64,000 nucleotides of DNA from Actinosynnema sp. ALI-1.44 (GTDB lineage Bacteria > Actinomycetota > Actinomycetes > Mycobacteriales > Pseudonocardiaceae): assembly GCF_001984155.1 (NCBI RefSeq), contig NZ_MTQO01000050.1, forward strand, positions 310,001 through 374,000, given 5' to 3'. The notes beneath the pieces were generated by a model. It was not told the DNA's origin and ran no database searches. It saw only the letters and a program-made list of their open reading frames with translations. The translations under genes and the position numbers were made by a program. This document shows positions 45,366 to 54,909 of the stretch, piece after piece; the stretch's first letter is position 1, and every line of letters begins with the position of its first letter.

Positions 45366-46331
45366 CTACCCCACGGACCGGCCGTTCGGTTGCCACGTGT
45401 CGGCGACAGATTCCTCCTCTCGTTCCGAAACGCCTGTCGTGACCTCGTCTGCGCGTCGGACGGCCGCGATGGGGGTCGGGCTCGCCGCCGCGTCGGTCAG
45501 CGGGCCCACGGCCGCGCGGAAGCCCTCAAGGGCGTCCAGTTCACGCCGCCGTGCGGACAGGAACCGCTGCAGGTGGGTACTGGACAGGTTGACCGCGTCG
45601 ACGGCCGCGCCTGCCATGCGGTGCGCGTTGGCGGCCGTGGCTCGGACGGCTTCGACGTCCGCGGCGAGTGCGCGCTCGGTCGCCGCGAACAGCGCTCCGG
45701 ACGCGACCACGGCGAAACCAGTGGGCCCGCACAGGAAAACCCGTCTGTCGAGCAGCCACCGCAACAGGTTCGGGTCGGTGTCCAACGCGGCGACCACGGC
45801 GGCGTCCGACGGCACGAACATGATCGTGCCGTAGATCGCGTCGGCCCAGCGCTGGTAGCCCTTGCCCGCCAGCTCCGCGGCGCGTGACCGGATGTTGCGG
45901 ACGTGCACCCGCAACGCGTCCAGCCGCTCGGCCGTGTCGGACGTCTCGACCGCCTCCGCCCACGTGGCCATGGATGCCTTGGCGTCCACGGGAACCCGCC
46001 TGCCGTCGCCGACCAGCAGGACCAGGTCGGGCCGGGCCGAGCCGCCGCCCGCGAGGTCGGTCTGCAGCGTGAAGTGGATGCCTTCCCGTAACCCGAGCGC
46101 CCTGGCCGTCTCGACGAGCACCTGCTCGCCGAGCTCGCCGCGGCCGGAGATGGACGCGAACGCCACCTCGTAACGCCGCAGCGCCGTGTGCTGCTCGTCG
46201 GAGCGCACGCGCTCGGCCGCGAGCTGCTGCATCGCCGCCTCCGTGCGCCGCATCCCGTCGGTGTAGAGCTTCCAGAGCGCCAGCACCGCACCGATGAGCA
46301 GCAGGGACAGAACAACCACCGCCCAAGCCAC
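45366..46331 (-). CDS. rmuC: RmuC-family DNA recombination protein
   Basis: 321 residues. An N-terminal membrane anchor (VVVLSLLLIGAVLALWKLY) and a short coiled stretch precede the RmuC nuclease-like domain: SISGRGELGEQVLVETARAL, PDLVLLVGDGRRVPVDAKAS with the PD-(D/E)xK-type D...DAK, then AELAGKGYQRWADAIYGTIM. RmuC limits DNA inversions at short inverted repeats; here it lies right beside a repeat array. Shorter than the E. coli protein (475) mainly in the coiled coil. GTG start. Confidence 0.85.
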   Translation of the reverse strand: MAWAVVVLSLLLIGAVLALWKLYTDGMRRTEAAMQQLAAERVRSDEQHTALRRYEVAFASISGRGELGEQVLVETARALGLREGIHFTLQTDLAGGGSARPDLVLLVGDGRRVPVDAKASMATWAEAVETSDTAERLDALRVHVRNIRSRAAELAGKGYQRWADAIYGTIMFVPSDAAVVAALDTDPNLLRWLLDRRVFLCGPTGFAVVASGALFAATERALAADVEAVRATAANAHRMAGAAVDAVNLSSTHLQRFLSARRRELDALEGFRAAVGPLTDAAASPTPIAAVRRADEVTTGVSEREEESVADTWQPNGRSVG

Positions 46332-46487
46332 CGGTAGTTCCTTTCTCGTGGGTGAGTCGCGCCATCTTCGCTCAGGGGTACGACAGTTTTCTTGTCTCTG
46401 TAGTTCTAGCTGGGGATTTCACTCTGTCGTGGCAACACGCCGGGGGCGGTGCGGGGCAATGTCGGCATCGCCCCCTAACTTGGACGC

Positions 46488-47639
46488 ATGAGGTTGCTGC
46501 ACACGTCCGACTGGCACGTGGGGCGGACCTTCCACGGCGCGGACCTGCTCGCCGACCAGGAGTCGGTGCTCAGCGGCCTCGCGGACATCGTTGCCGACGA
46601 GCGCGTCGACGTCGTGGTGGTCGCGGGCGACATCTACGACCGCGCGGTCCCGTCGGCCGAAGCGGTGCAGGTGTACGAGCGGGTGCTCGTGCGCATCCGG
46701 GAGGCGGGTGCGCAGTTGGTGATCACGCCAGGCAACCACGACTCGGCGCCGAGGTTGGGCGCGATCGGGAAGTTCGCGGAGGCGGGCGGTCTGCACATGC
46801 GGACGAGGATTCCCGACATCGACCGCCCGGTGCTGCTGCGCGACGACCACGGCGACGTCGCGTTGTACGGAATCCCGTATCTGGAGCCGGAAGTCGCCCG
46901 GCACTCGCTGGAGATCAGCGAACGCGGGCACACCGGCGTGCTGTCCGAGGCGATGCGGCGGATCCGTGCCGACCTGGCCGGCAGGCAGGCCCGGTCGGTG
47001 GTGCTGGCGCACGCGTTCGTGACCGGCGGTGCGGCGTGCGACTCGGAGCGGCCGATCGCGGTCGGCGGCGTCGAACAGGTGCCGGGGTCGACGTTCGACG
47101 GGGTCGACTACGTGGCGCTGGGGCATTTGCACGGCGCGCAGGAACTCGCGAACCACCTGAGGTACTCGGGCAGCCCGCTGGCGTACTCGTTCTCCGAGGC
47201 ACGGCAGCACAAGTCGGTGTGGCTGGTGGAGATCGACAAGGCGGGCCTGGCCGGGGTCGAGCGCCGGAGGCTGCCGGTGCCGAGGCCGTTGGCCAAGCTC
47301 GAAGGCCTGATGGCCGACCTGCTCGGCGACCCGGCCAACGACGAGTTCCGCGAGCACTACCTGTCGATAACGGTGACCGACCAGGTCAGGCCGGTGGATG
47401 CCTTGCGGCGCCTGCAGGACCGCTTTCCGCACGCGGTGCACATGGAGTGGCAGCCCGCGGGCGGACGCGGCGCGGAGGCCTTGCGCTACAGCGAGGCTGT
47501 GCGGGGCCGGGACGATCTTGACGTGGCGTGCTGTTTCGTCGAGCACGCGCGTGGCGGACGGCCGACCGAGCGCGAGAGTGGCTGGCTGCGCGCGGCGCTG
47601 GAGACCGTGACCGCGGCGGAGAGCGAGAAAGAGCGATGA
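46488..47639 (+). CDS. sbcD: Nuclease SbcCD subunit D
   Basis: 383 residues. Calcineurin-like nuclease motifs are LHTSDWHVGR, VVVAGDIYDRAVPS, VITPGNHDSAPRL, VVLAHAFVTG and ALGHLHGAQ. It is the Mre11-type nuclease that, with SbcC, cuts hairpins and protein-blocked DNA ends. Starts at ATG; the stop overlaps sbcC as ATGA. Confidence 0.95.
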   Translation: MRLLHTSDWHVGRTFHGADLLADQESVLSGLADIVADERVDVVVVAGDIYDRAVPSAEAVQVYERVLVRIREAGAQLVITPGNHDSAPRLGAIGKFAEAGGLHMRTRIPDIDRPVLLRDDHGDVALYGIPYLEPEVARHSLEISERGHTGVLSEAMRRIRADLAGRQARSVVLAHAFVTGGAACDSERPIAVGGVEQVPGSTFDGVDYVALGHLHGAQELANHLRYSGSPLAYSFSEARQHKSVWLVEIDKAGLAGVERRRLPVPRPLAKLEGLMADLLGDPANDEFREHYLSITVTDQVRPVDALRRLQDRFPHAVHMEWQPAGGRGAEALRYSEAVRGRDDLDVACCFVEHARGGRPTERESGWLRAALETVTAAESEKER

Positions 47640-50593
47640 GGCTGCACAGCCTGGAGGTGACCGCCTTCGGCCCGTACCCGGGCACCGAGTCGGTCGACTT
47701 CGACGTGCTCGGCGCGGACGGCCTGTTCCTGCTGCACGGCGAGACCGGCGCGGGCAAGACCACACTGCTCGACGCGATCGCGTTCGCCCTGTTCGGCAAG
47801 GTCCCGGGGGTGCGCAACGACGCGCGGCGCCTGCGTTGCGACTACGCGGACAACGACACGCTGACCGAGGTCAAGCTGGAGCTGACCGTGCAGGGGCACC
47901 GGCTGCGGCTGATCCGCGGACCGGAGTACGAGCGGCCGAAGAAGCGCGGCGACGGAACCACGAAACAGCAGGCCAGGGCGTCGCTGACGTGGATCGGGGA
48001 TCCGCCGGGCGGGTACGAGCGCGACGGGCTGATCAGGATCGACGAGGTCAGCCGGACGGTCGAACGCCTGCTCGGGATGAGCGCGGAGCAGTTCTTCCAG
48101 GTGGTGCTGCTGCCGCAAGGCGAGTTCGCGCGTTTCCTGCGCGCGGACACCCAGGAACGCGAGCAACTGCTGGAGAAGTTGTTCAGCACCTACCGTTTCG
48201 CGGACGTCGAACGCTGGTTTCGCGACCGCAGGACGGAATGCTTCCGCGACCTGGAAGTTCGCCGGGCGGGCGCGATGCGCCTCGTGGCGCGTGTGGCGCA
48301 GGCCGCGGGGGAGGAGCCGCCGGAGGACCACTCGGCCGACGGCGAGTGGCTCGACCTGGTCGCGGCACGGCTCGGCGAGGCCGAGACGGCGGCGCGGGAG
48401 AAGGCCAAGCTGGCCGGTGTGGCCGCCACGACGGCCGAGCAGGAGTTGACCAAGGCGCGTGAGCTGGCCGACCGCGTGCGCAGGTTGCGCAACGCCCGTG
48501 CCGAACTCGCCGAGTGCGAGCGAATGCTTCCACAGCAACAGGAGTGGATCGCCGAGCGGGCCAAGGCGCGGCGCGCGGTGCCCGTGGTCGTCGCCAACCG
48601 CGGCGCCGGGCAGTTGCAGGTGGAGTTGGAACACGCCACCCGTGCCGAGGAAGAAGCGATTGTCGCGGCGACGAAAGCGGGCTTCAAACGGATCGACGCG
48701 GACGAGGCCTACCTGCGTGCGGAGTCGGCCAGGCTGACCGAGGAGGCTGGCGGCCTCGCGCAACTGCTGGAGGACGCGAAGCAGCAGAAGAAGGCCAAGC
48801 TGCGGCTGACGAAGCTGATCGACGCGGACTGGGCGGCCGAGGAGAAGGTCACCAGCCTCGAAGCGGAACTGGTCGCGTTGCCCGAGCAGATCAAGGCGGC
48901 GGCAGAGGAACTGGCCCAGGCACGGGAAGCGGCGGCACGCCTGGACGGCCTGAAGGCCAAGAAGGCGGAACTGACCGAGCGGATGCGGCTGCGCAAACGC
49001 CTCGGTGACGCGGAGGAGCACGTCAAAAGCGCGGAAGCCGTCCTGACCAAGGCGATCGACGCGCACCAGCAGGCACGGGACCACTCGCTGACGATCAGGG
49101 CCCGCAGGCTGGACGGGATGGCGGCGGAACTGGCGAGCAGGCTGGCGGCCGGTGCCGCCTGCCCGGTCTGCGGATCGGCGGACCACCCGGCTCCCGCGCA
49201 CCCGGTCCCGGGAGCGGTCAGCGAGGCCGAGGAAGCGGATGCCCTCGCGATGGAGCAGGACGCCCAGAACGAGCGCGCGCGGGCGGAACGCGACCACCAG
49301 GCGGCGATCGCGGACCTGGCGGCGCTGCGGGAACGAATCGCGTCCGGTGACGACTCGTCCAACTTGTCCGAAGTGGACAAACTGCTGGCCGAGACGGCTT
49401 CGTTGGCCGCGCGGCGCGAACCGCAGAGCAGGCTCGTCGGTGAGCTGGACAGGCGTTCGGCGTCGATCTCGGCGGAGCTGTCGGCGGCGAAGCAGGAGTT
49501 GGCGAGCCTGCGGACCGAACGCGAGCAGATCGGGAAAACCGTGGAGATGCGCCAGAAACGCCTCGACCCGGCCCGAGGCGAATACGCGGACGTGCGGGTG
49601 CGGCGCGAACACGTCCTGCTCTCGGCCGCGGCGGTGACCGAACTGCTGCGGGCCCGTGGCCAGCGTGAACAGCTGGCCAAACGGCTGACGACGCAGCGGA
49701 CCGAAGTGCACGACGCGGCGATCTCGGCGGGGTTCACCGAGGTCACGGAAGCACTGGACGCGGCACGGGACGAACTGCGGCTCGCGGACCTCGACCGGAT
49801 GATCAGTTCACTGGAGAACAAGGAAGCCGCGGCCAGGGCGGCGCTGGCCGAGCCGGACCTCGCCGACATCGACCCGGAAACCTCGGTCGACCTGGAGGAG
49901 TTGGCGGCCGCGCTGACCAAGGCCCGCGAGATCGCGGACGCGGAAGTCGCCGTGCTGCGGGAGGCCGAGCGCCGTTCGGCTGACGTCCGTGCTCTCGCCG
50001 CGAGACTGCGTGCGGAATGGTCCGCCCTGGAGCCGGTGGAAGTGGAGTACGCGGACCTCGCCGCGCTGACCGACGTGGTGAACGGCCGAGGGCAGAACTC
50101 GCGGCGGATGTCGTTGCGCTCCTACGTCTTGGCCGCTCGGTTGGAGGAAGTCGCGGTCGCGGCGACCGCGCGGTTGTCGCGGATGAGCCAGGGCCGGTAC
50201 TCGTTCGTGCACTCGGATGCCCGTGGCTCGCATGGCACGCGCGGTGGGCTCGGGCTGGACGTGCTCGACGACTACTCCGGGAAGATCAGGCCAGCCAAGA
50301 CGTTGTCCGGCGGGGAGTCCTTCCTGGCTTCTTTGGCTCTGGCGTTGGGGTTGGCTGACGTCGTGGCGGCGGAGACCGGCGGGGCATTGCTGGACACGCT
50401 GTTCGTCGACGAGGGCTTCGGCACGCTCGACGCCGACACGCTCGACGAGGTCATGGACACTTTGGACGAGTTGCGGGCCGGTGGCCGGGTGGTCGGCCTG
50501 GTCTCGCACGTGGAGGAACTGCGTCAGCGGATTCCGGTTCGGCTGCGAGTACGCAAGGCGCGCACCGGATCCCGACTGGAAGTCATCGCCTGA
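47636..50593 (+). CDS. sbcC: Nuclease SbcCD subunit C (SMC-like ATPase)
   Basis: 985 residues. Walker A is HGETGAGKTT (34-43), with Q-loop LLPQGEFARFL. Long coiled-coil arms are interrupted by the zinc hook C509-P-V-C512. The ABC signature LSGGESF starts near 890 and Walker B is TLFVDEGFGTLD near 921-932. Rad50-type ATPase driving SbcD. ATG at 47636 overlaps the sbcD stop, and the protein starts with the typical MRLHSLEVTAFGPY. The frame continues upstream only as a shadow of sbcD. Confidence 0.96.
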   Translation: MRLHSLEVTAFGPYPGTESVDFDVLGADGLFLLHGETGAGKTTLLDAIAFALFGKVPGVRNDARRLRCDYADNDTLTEVKLELTVQGHRLRLIRGPEYERPKKRGDGTTKQQARASLTWIGDPPGGYERDGLIRIDEVSRTVERLLGMSAEQFFQVVLLPQGEFARFLRADTQEREQLLEKLFSTYRFADVERWFRDRRTECFRDLEVRRAGAMRLVARVAQAAGEEPPEDHSADGEWLDLVAARLGEAETAAREKAKLAGVAATTAEQELTKARELADRVRRLRNARAELAECERMLPQQQEWIAERAKARRAVPVVVANRGAGQLQVELEHATRAEEEAIVAATKAGFKRIDADEAYLRAESARLTEEAGGLAQLLEDAKQQKKAKLRLTKLIDADWAAEEKVTSLEAELVALPEQIKAAAEELAQAREAAARLDGLKAKKAELTERMRLRKRLGDAEEHVKSAEAVLTKAIDAHQQARDHSLTIRARRLDGMAAELASRLAAGAACPVCGSADHPAPAHPVPGAVSEAEEADALAMEQDAQNERARAERDHQAAIADLAALRERIASGDDSSNLSEVDKLLAETASLAARREPQSRLVGELDRRSASISAELSAAKQELASLRTEREQIGKTVEMRQKRLDPARGEYADVRVRREHVLLSAAAVTELLRARGQREQLAKRLTTQRTEVHDAAISAGFTEVTEALDAARDELRLADLDRMISSLENKEAAARAALAEPDLADIDPETSVDLEELAAALTKAREIADAEVAVLREAERRSADVRALAARLRAEWSALEPVEVEYADLAALTDVVNGRGQNSRRMSLRSYVLAARLEEVAVAATARLSRMSQGRYSFVHSDARGSHGTRGGLGLDVLDDYSGKIRPAKTLSGGESFLASLALALGLADVVAAETGGALLDTLFVDEGFGTLDADTLDEVMDTLDELRAGGRVVGLVSHVEELRQRIPVRLRVRKARTGSRLEVIA

Positions 50594-50664
50594 CCTGGGC
50601 AGATGCCACAGTCGCGCGAAGCCGACCGATGGCTTGCACGCATGTGAGTCGCTACCATGACCGC

Positions 50665-51240
50665 ATGACCGCTCTACCGGACTGGATGCGCCCTCCTCGC
50701 GTCGAGGGCTGGTTCGCGGATGACCTTGACCACCTGCCCGAGGCCCCTCGGCACACTGAACTGATCGATGGAGCTCTTGTCTTCATGATGACCCCCCAGC
50801 GGTCATGGCACGCACGTGTCGTCAACCGGCTGACCAGCAGCCTGGAGAGCCAGGCCCCGAGTGGGATCGTGGTCGAACTGGAGATGACGGTCCGGTTGGA
50901 CGAGCGCAACCGGCCCGAGCCTGACATTCTGGCCACGAGTGCACCCTTCGAGTCAGGTCGGACCTGGCACTCGCCCGCCGATGTGCTCCTCGCCGTCGAA
51001 GTCGTGTCACCGGAGTCGGCGCATCGCGATCAGCACGTCAAGCTGCGCAAGTATGCGGAGGCCGGAATCCCGCACTACTGGATCGTCGAAGAGCACGAGA
51101 CGAAACCAGTAGTGCGCGTTTACGAACTGGACAAGCCAACGAACGCTTATAGTCCAGTGGGGATATTCAGGAGTGATTTGAAGCTGGAGTTTCCCTTTCC
51201 CATTGTGCTCGACCTGGACAACCTCGTCCGCGCCAAGTAG
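50665..51240 (+). CDS. Uma2-family (DUF820) endonuclease-like protein
   Basis: 191 residues with the Uma2 pattern: LPEAPRHTELIDGALVFMM, RPEPDILATSAPF, then VLLAVEVVSPESAHRDQHVK and KYAEAGIPHYWIVEEHE. This yields a PD-(D/E)xK nuclease core (D in EPDI, E in AVEVVS, K further on). The family is common in cyanobacteria and actinobacteria, and its biological role is largely unknown. ATG at 50665 gives MTALPDWMRPP. It follows sbcC by 71 bases and abuts the convergent ogt operon. Confidence 0.82.
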   Translation: MTALPDWMRPPRVEGWFADDLDHLPEAPRHTELIDGALVFMMTPQRSWHARVVNRLTSSLESQAPSGIVVELEMTVRLDERNRPEPDILATSAPFESGRTWHSPADVLLAVEVVSPESAHRDQHVKLRKYAEAGIPHYWIVEEHETKPVVRVYELDKPTNAYSPVGIFRSDLKLEFPFPIVLDLDNLVRAK

Positions 51241-51242
51241 CC

Positions 51243-51734
51243 CTAGGCCGTTTCGTGCTCCAGCAGCCACCGCTTGGCGGGCAGGCCCCAGCGGAAGCCG
51301 CCGATGCTGCCGTCGGTGCGCAGAACCCGGTGGCACGGAACGAAAAGCGCGACAGGGTTACGCGCGCAAGCGCTGGCCGCGGCCCGAACGGCCGACGGTC
51401 GCCCGGCGAGATCGGCGAACTGCGAGTACGTCACGGGAGCACCCGCCGGAACGGTCCGCAGGACCTTCCACGCGTGCTGGATGAACTCGCCTGACCGCTG
51501 GTTCACCGCGATGTCCTCGATGGCTTCGACGTCACCGGAGTGGTACGCGACCACAGCCTTGGTGACCTGGCCGAGGTCCGTGCGTTCCCGGATCTCGGCA
51601 GGCCGGATCGACGGGTGGATGAGGCCGACGAGGTCGTTGACGTCCCCTGTCCAGCCGGACGCGACGACCTCGTCGCCCCGCACGACGGCCGTGAACGGGC
51701 CGATCGGTGTGTCCACAACAGAATACTCAGTCAT
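51243..51734 (-). CDS. ogt: Methylated-DNA-protein-cysteine methyltransferase
   Basis: 163 residues. The acceptor Cys134 is in FVPCHRVLRTDGSIGGFRWG, and the recognition helix is VTYSQFADLAGRPSAVRAAA. It transfers the methyl group from O6-methylguanine to itself. Start ATG overlaps the upstream AlkA-fusion stop by 4 bases, making an alkylation-repair operon. The longer upstream frame lies inside that gene. Confidence 0.93.
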   Translation of the reverse strand: MTEYSVVDTPIGPFTAVVRGDEVVASGWTGDVNDLVGLIHPSIRPAEIRERTDLGQVTKAVVAYHSGDVEAIEDIAVNQRSGEFIQHAWKVLRTVPAGAPVTYSQFADLAGRPSAVRAAASACARNPVALFVPCHRVLRTDGSIGGFRWGLPAKRWLLEHETA

Positions 51735-53170
51735 GATGTCCTCAAGTCTGCTCGCCACAAGTGCATGCCCGCGTACGAGCGCCAAGGCGCCCACGCCGTG
51801 GACCGCGCGGCGAGATCGGTGATACCGAGCTTTTCCGCTCCCTTGCGCAACGCCACGTCGCCGGGCAGCAGGATGTCAGGCGCGCCCAGCACGCGCATCT
51901 TCACGTAGCCGGACGTCCACGGGCCGATGCCGCTGAACGCCTCCAGTCGGACCGCGAGCTCGTCGGGGTCCGCGCCGACGTGCACGTCCAGGTCGCCGGA
52001 CGCGATCGCCGCGCTGACCGTGCGGATCGTCTCGATGCGTTTGCGGGGACCCGTGAGCACCTCCGCGCCGTGCTCCGCGATCGCTGCCGGGGTCGGGAAC
52101 AGCGTCGTCAGGGTGCCGTCCGGGGCTTCGAGGCGCTCGCCGAGCGCGTCGGTGAGCCGCGTCAACGCGGTCCGGGCGGCCGCGACCGTGATCTGTTGGC
52201 CGATCAGGGCACGCAGCACGATTTCCGGGCCGTCCACGCTGCCCGGCACGCGGATTCCGGGCGTCTTGAGCACCCACGGCTCCAGCGCCGGGTCCTTGGT
52301 CAGCAGTTCGTCGACCGCGCAGGGGTCCGCGTCCAGGTCGAACAGCCTGCGCAGCCTGGCCACCGCGCTGCCTAGGTCACGCATGTCCGACAGGCGCAGC
52401 GTGCAGTCGACGTGATCGGGGGCCGGGTACATCCGGGCCGTTCCCGTGCCGTGCGGAAGCCGCAGCGTCCTGGCGTACCCGCCGTCGGTGTCCTCGACTC
52501 CCGTGACCGCACGGGCCTTGAGGAAGTCGACGACTCCGGTGCCGTCGAACGGCTGCCGGAACGCCAGGCGCAGGTTCACCTTCCCCGCCGTCGTCAGTGG
52601 ACGGTGGCGTTTCGCGCCGATCCGCAACTGGGTCGGCGTCGCGGCGAACACCGCGCGGATCGTGTCGTTGAACTGCCGGATGCTCGCGAAGCCCGCGGCG
52701 AACGCCACGTCGGCGAACGACAGCGTCGTCGTTTCGATCAGCAACCGCGCCGAGTGCGCCCGGTGCGCCCTGGCCAGTGCCAACGGGCTGGCGCCGAGTT
52801 CCGCGGTGAGCATCCGGGTGACGTGCCGCTCCGAGTAGCCCAGGCGTGTCGCGAGCCCGGGGACGCCTTCCCGCTCCACGATCCCGTCCGAGATCAGCCG
52901 CATGGCACGACCGGCCAGGTCGGCGCGCAGATTCCACTCCGGTGAACCGGGCACCGCGTCCGGCAGGCACCGGCGGCAGGCCCGGTACCCGGCCGCCTGC
53001 GCGGCCGCCGCCGTCGCGTAGAACTCGACGTTGCGGCGCTTCGGCGTGGTCGCCGGGCACGAGGGACGGCAGTAGATGCCGGTCGTACGGACCGCCAGGA
53101 TGAACTGGCCGTCGAACCGGGGATCCCGGGATGCGACGGCTCGGTATCCGCGTTCCGTGTCGATGAACAT
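51731..53170 (-). CDS. alkA: Ada-AlkA fusion: methyl-phosphotriester sensor, AraC HTH and 3-methyladenine glycosylase
   Basis: 479 residues in three parts. First, an Ada N-terminal zinc domain with C34, C38, C65 and C68 (IYCRPSCPA, RACRRCLPD); one of these cysteines takes methyl from DNA phosphotriesters. Second, an AraC-type double HTH (about 85-185) with GYSERHVTRMLTAELGASPL and ADVAFAAGFASIRQFND. Third, an AlkA glycosylase with HhH-GPD: LRALIGQQITVAAARTAL, SGIGPWTSGYVKMRVLG and catalytic Asp about 438 in LPGDVAL. It both senses and repairs alkylation and probably activates its own operon with ogt. Same architecture as mycobacterial Rv1317c. Confidence 0.92.
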   Translation of the reverse strand: MFIDTERGYRAVASRDPRFDGQFILAVRTTGIYCRPSCPATTPKRRNVEFYATAAAAQAAGYRACRRCLPDAVPGSPEWNLRADLAGRAMRLISDGIVEREGVPGLATRLGYSERHVTRMLTAELGASPLALARAHRAHSARLLIETTTLSFADVAFAAGFASIRQFNDTIRAVFAATPTQLRIGAKRHRPLTTAGKVNLRLAFRQPFDGTGVVDFLKARAVTGVEDTDGGYARTLRLPHGTGTARMYPAPDHVDCTLRLSDMRDLGSAVARLRRLFDLDADPCAVDELLTKDPALEPWVLKTPGIRVPGSVDGPEIVLRALIGQQITVAAARTALTRLTDALGERLEAPDGTLTTLFPTPAAIAEHGAEVLTGPRKRIETIRTVSAAIASGDLDVHVGADPDELAVRLEAFSGIGPWTSGYVKMRVLGAPDILLPGDVALRKGAEKLGITDLAARSTAWAPWRSYAGMHLWRADLRTS

Positions 53171-53270
53171 GCGTCGACGGTACGTCCCTCGTGCGGGCGC
53201 GACTAGCGGGAATCAGACATTGCCGTCGGCGGACCCGCCTGGCCGGTGTGAACAGGGAAGATAATAAGAA

Positions 53271-53310
53271 GCCTATATAAACGGCAGCCTATATGAGGGG
53301 TCGTTAGACT
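53271..53310 (+). promoter_or_regulatory. ychF promoter region with GCCTATAT direct repeats
   Basis: GCCTATATAA (53271-53280) and GCCTATATGA (53287-53296) repeat at a 16-base interval in a short A+T-rich patch. A TAGACT -10-like element (53305-53310) ends 8 bases before the GTG of ychF, which suggests a leaderless transcript. The repeats could be an operator or alternative -10 elements. Confidence 0.45.
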
Positions 53311-53318
53311 GGTTCGTC

Positions 53319-54392
53319 GTGAGCCTCACCCTTGGGATCGTCGGCCTGCCGAACGTCGGCAAGTCCACCCTGTTCAACGCGCTGACCAACAACGACGTGC
53401 TGGCGGCGAACTACCCATTCGCGACGATCGAGCCGAACGTCGGCGTCGTCCCGCTGCCCGACCCGCGGCTGGACAAGCTGGCCGAAGTGTTCTCGTCGGA
53501 GAAGATCGTGCCCGCGACGGTGTCGTTCGTCGACATCGCGGGCATCGTCAAGGGTGCGTCGGAAGGCGAGGGGCTCGGCAACAAGTTCCTGGCGAACATC
53601 CGTGAGGCCAACGCGATCTGCCAGGTGATCCGCGTCTTCGACGACCCGGACGTCGTGCACGTCGACGGCACGGTCGACCCGTCCAGCGACATCGAGACGA
53701 TCAACACGGAACTGATCCTCGCGGACCTGCAGACGCTCGAGAAGGCCCTGCCGCGCCTGGAGAAGGAAGCACGTACCCGCAAGGAGGCCCGCCCGGCTCT
53801 CGACGCGGCCAAGAACGCGCAGGAGATCCTCAACTCGGGCAAGACCCTCTTCGCGGCGGACGTCGACAGCACGCTGCTGCGCGAGCTGAGCCTGCTCACA
53901 CTCAAGCCGTTCCTGTACGTCTTCAACGCCGACGAGGCCGTGCTGACCGATCCGGCGAGGCGCGCGGAGTTGGAGAAGCTCGTCGCACCGGCCGACGCCG
54001 TCTTCCTCGACGCGAAGGTGGAAGCGGAACTGCTCGAACTGGACGACGAGTCGCGCCGTGAGCTGCTCGAGTCGATCGGGCAGGCGGAGCCTGGCCTGTA
54101 CTCGTTGGCACGCGCGGGTTTCCACACCCTCGGCCTGCAGACGTACCTGACCGCGGGTCCGAAGGAGTCCCGGGCGTGGACCATCCGCAAGGGCGACACC
54201 GCCCCGCAAGCGGCGGGCGTCATCCACACCGACTTCGAACGCGGCTTCATCAAGGCCGAGATCGTCTCGTACGACGACCTCATCGCCGCCGGGTCCATGG
54301 CCGCCGCCAAGTCCGCGGGCAAGGTCCGCATGGAGGGCAAGGGTTATGTGATGGCCGACGGTGACGTGGTGGAGTTCAGGTTCAACGTCTGA
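53319..54392 (+). CDS. ychF: Redox-regulated ATPase of the Obg-HflX family
   Basis: 357 residues. G1 is GLPNVGKST (about 7-15), and the ATP-specifying NxxE replaces NKxD (FNADEAVL). A helical insert and a C-terminal TGS domain (IRKGDTAPQAAGVIHTDFER, VMADGDVVEFRFNV) follow. YchF binds the ribosome and affects stress responses. The GTG start has no ribosome site but a well-placed -10-like element, as in leaderless genes. Matches Rv1112. Confidence 0.95.
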   Translation: MSLTLGIVGLPNVGKSTLFNALTNNDVLAANYPFATIEPNVGVVPLPDPRLDKLAEVFSSEKIVPATVSFVDIAGIVKGASEGEGLGNKFLANIREANAICQVIRVFDDPDVVHVDGTVDPSSDIETINTELILADLQTLEKALPRLEKEARTRKEARPALDAAKNAQEILNSGKTLFAADVDSTLLRELSLLTLKPFLYVFNADEAVLTDPARRAELEKLVAPADAVFLDAKVEAELLELDDESRRELLESIGQAEPGLYSLARAGFHTLGLQTYLTAGPKESRAWTIRKGDTAPQAAGVIHTDFERGFIKAEIVSYDDLIAAGSMAAAKSAGKVRMEGKGYVMADGDVVEFRFNV

Positions 54393-54399
54393 CGGTGTC

Positions 54400-54909
54400 C
54401 TAGCCGGGCTTCGGAGCGGGCGTTCCGTTCGGCCAGACGCAGGGTGACGTGGCGCCCAGTGAAAGGTCGCCGTTCACGGATTCCTGAATCGACATGCTGA
54501 AGCCGTCGTTCTTGTTCTCGACGGAGATCCAGTTCTCCCTCGGCCGCTTGTCGGACAGGACTACGAAGTCATGGCTCGTCCACCACCGCACGAGGGCTTC
54601 GGCGACCTCCGCGTTGCGTTCGCGGGGGACATCCCGGAGCCAGTACCTGCGGCTGGCATAGACGCGCCCCAGCGGACCGTTGTCGCTGGGGTCATCGCAT
54701 TCGGTGTCGTCGAATCGGGACAGCGGTTCGAGTCGCGGTGGTGGAGTCAGGCTCGCGGCTGCGTCTTGCGTGTACTTCTCAGCGCGGTTGTTCGCTTCCT
54801 GCTGGGTAATGGTGTTCTTCACGGGGACATCCGATCCTTGGCCGGAACATGACACGAGTATTAGGGCAATCGCCGCGAGAGCCACCGCGCGTACGAGTCG
54901 GCCGCTCAC
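54400..54909 (-). CDS. Putative lipoprotein, unknown function
   Basis: 169 residues. The signal peptide has lipobox LVSCSGQG (Cys about 21). The mature part carries TQQEANNRAEKYTQDAAASL, RYWLRDVPRERNAEVAEALV and WTSHDFVVLSDKRPRENW. Similar small lipoproteins of actinobacteria accompany ESX/WXG-type genes, but I cannot assign a family. The GTG start overlaps the stop of the small upstream gene. Confidence 0.65.
   Translation of the reverse strand: MSGRLVRAVALAAIALILVSCSGQGSDVPVKNTITQQEANNRAEKYTQDAAASLTPPPRLEPLSRFDDTECDDPSDNGPLGRVYASRRYWLRDVPRERNAEVAEALVRWWTSHDFVVLSDKRPRENWISVENKNDGFSMSIQESVNGDLSLGATSPCVWPNGTPAPKPG

Noticed and set aside
44687-45442. Long frames on both strands within the heptamer array
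   Set aside because: The open frames follow from a 7-base period without stop codons; codon bias is absent and the peptides are repetitive in the 7-codon period imposed by the DNA.
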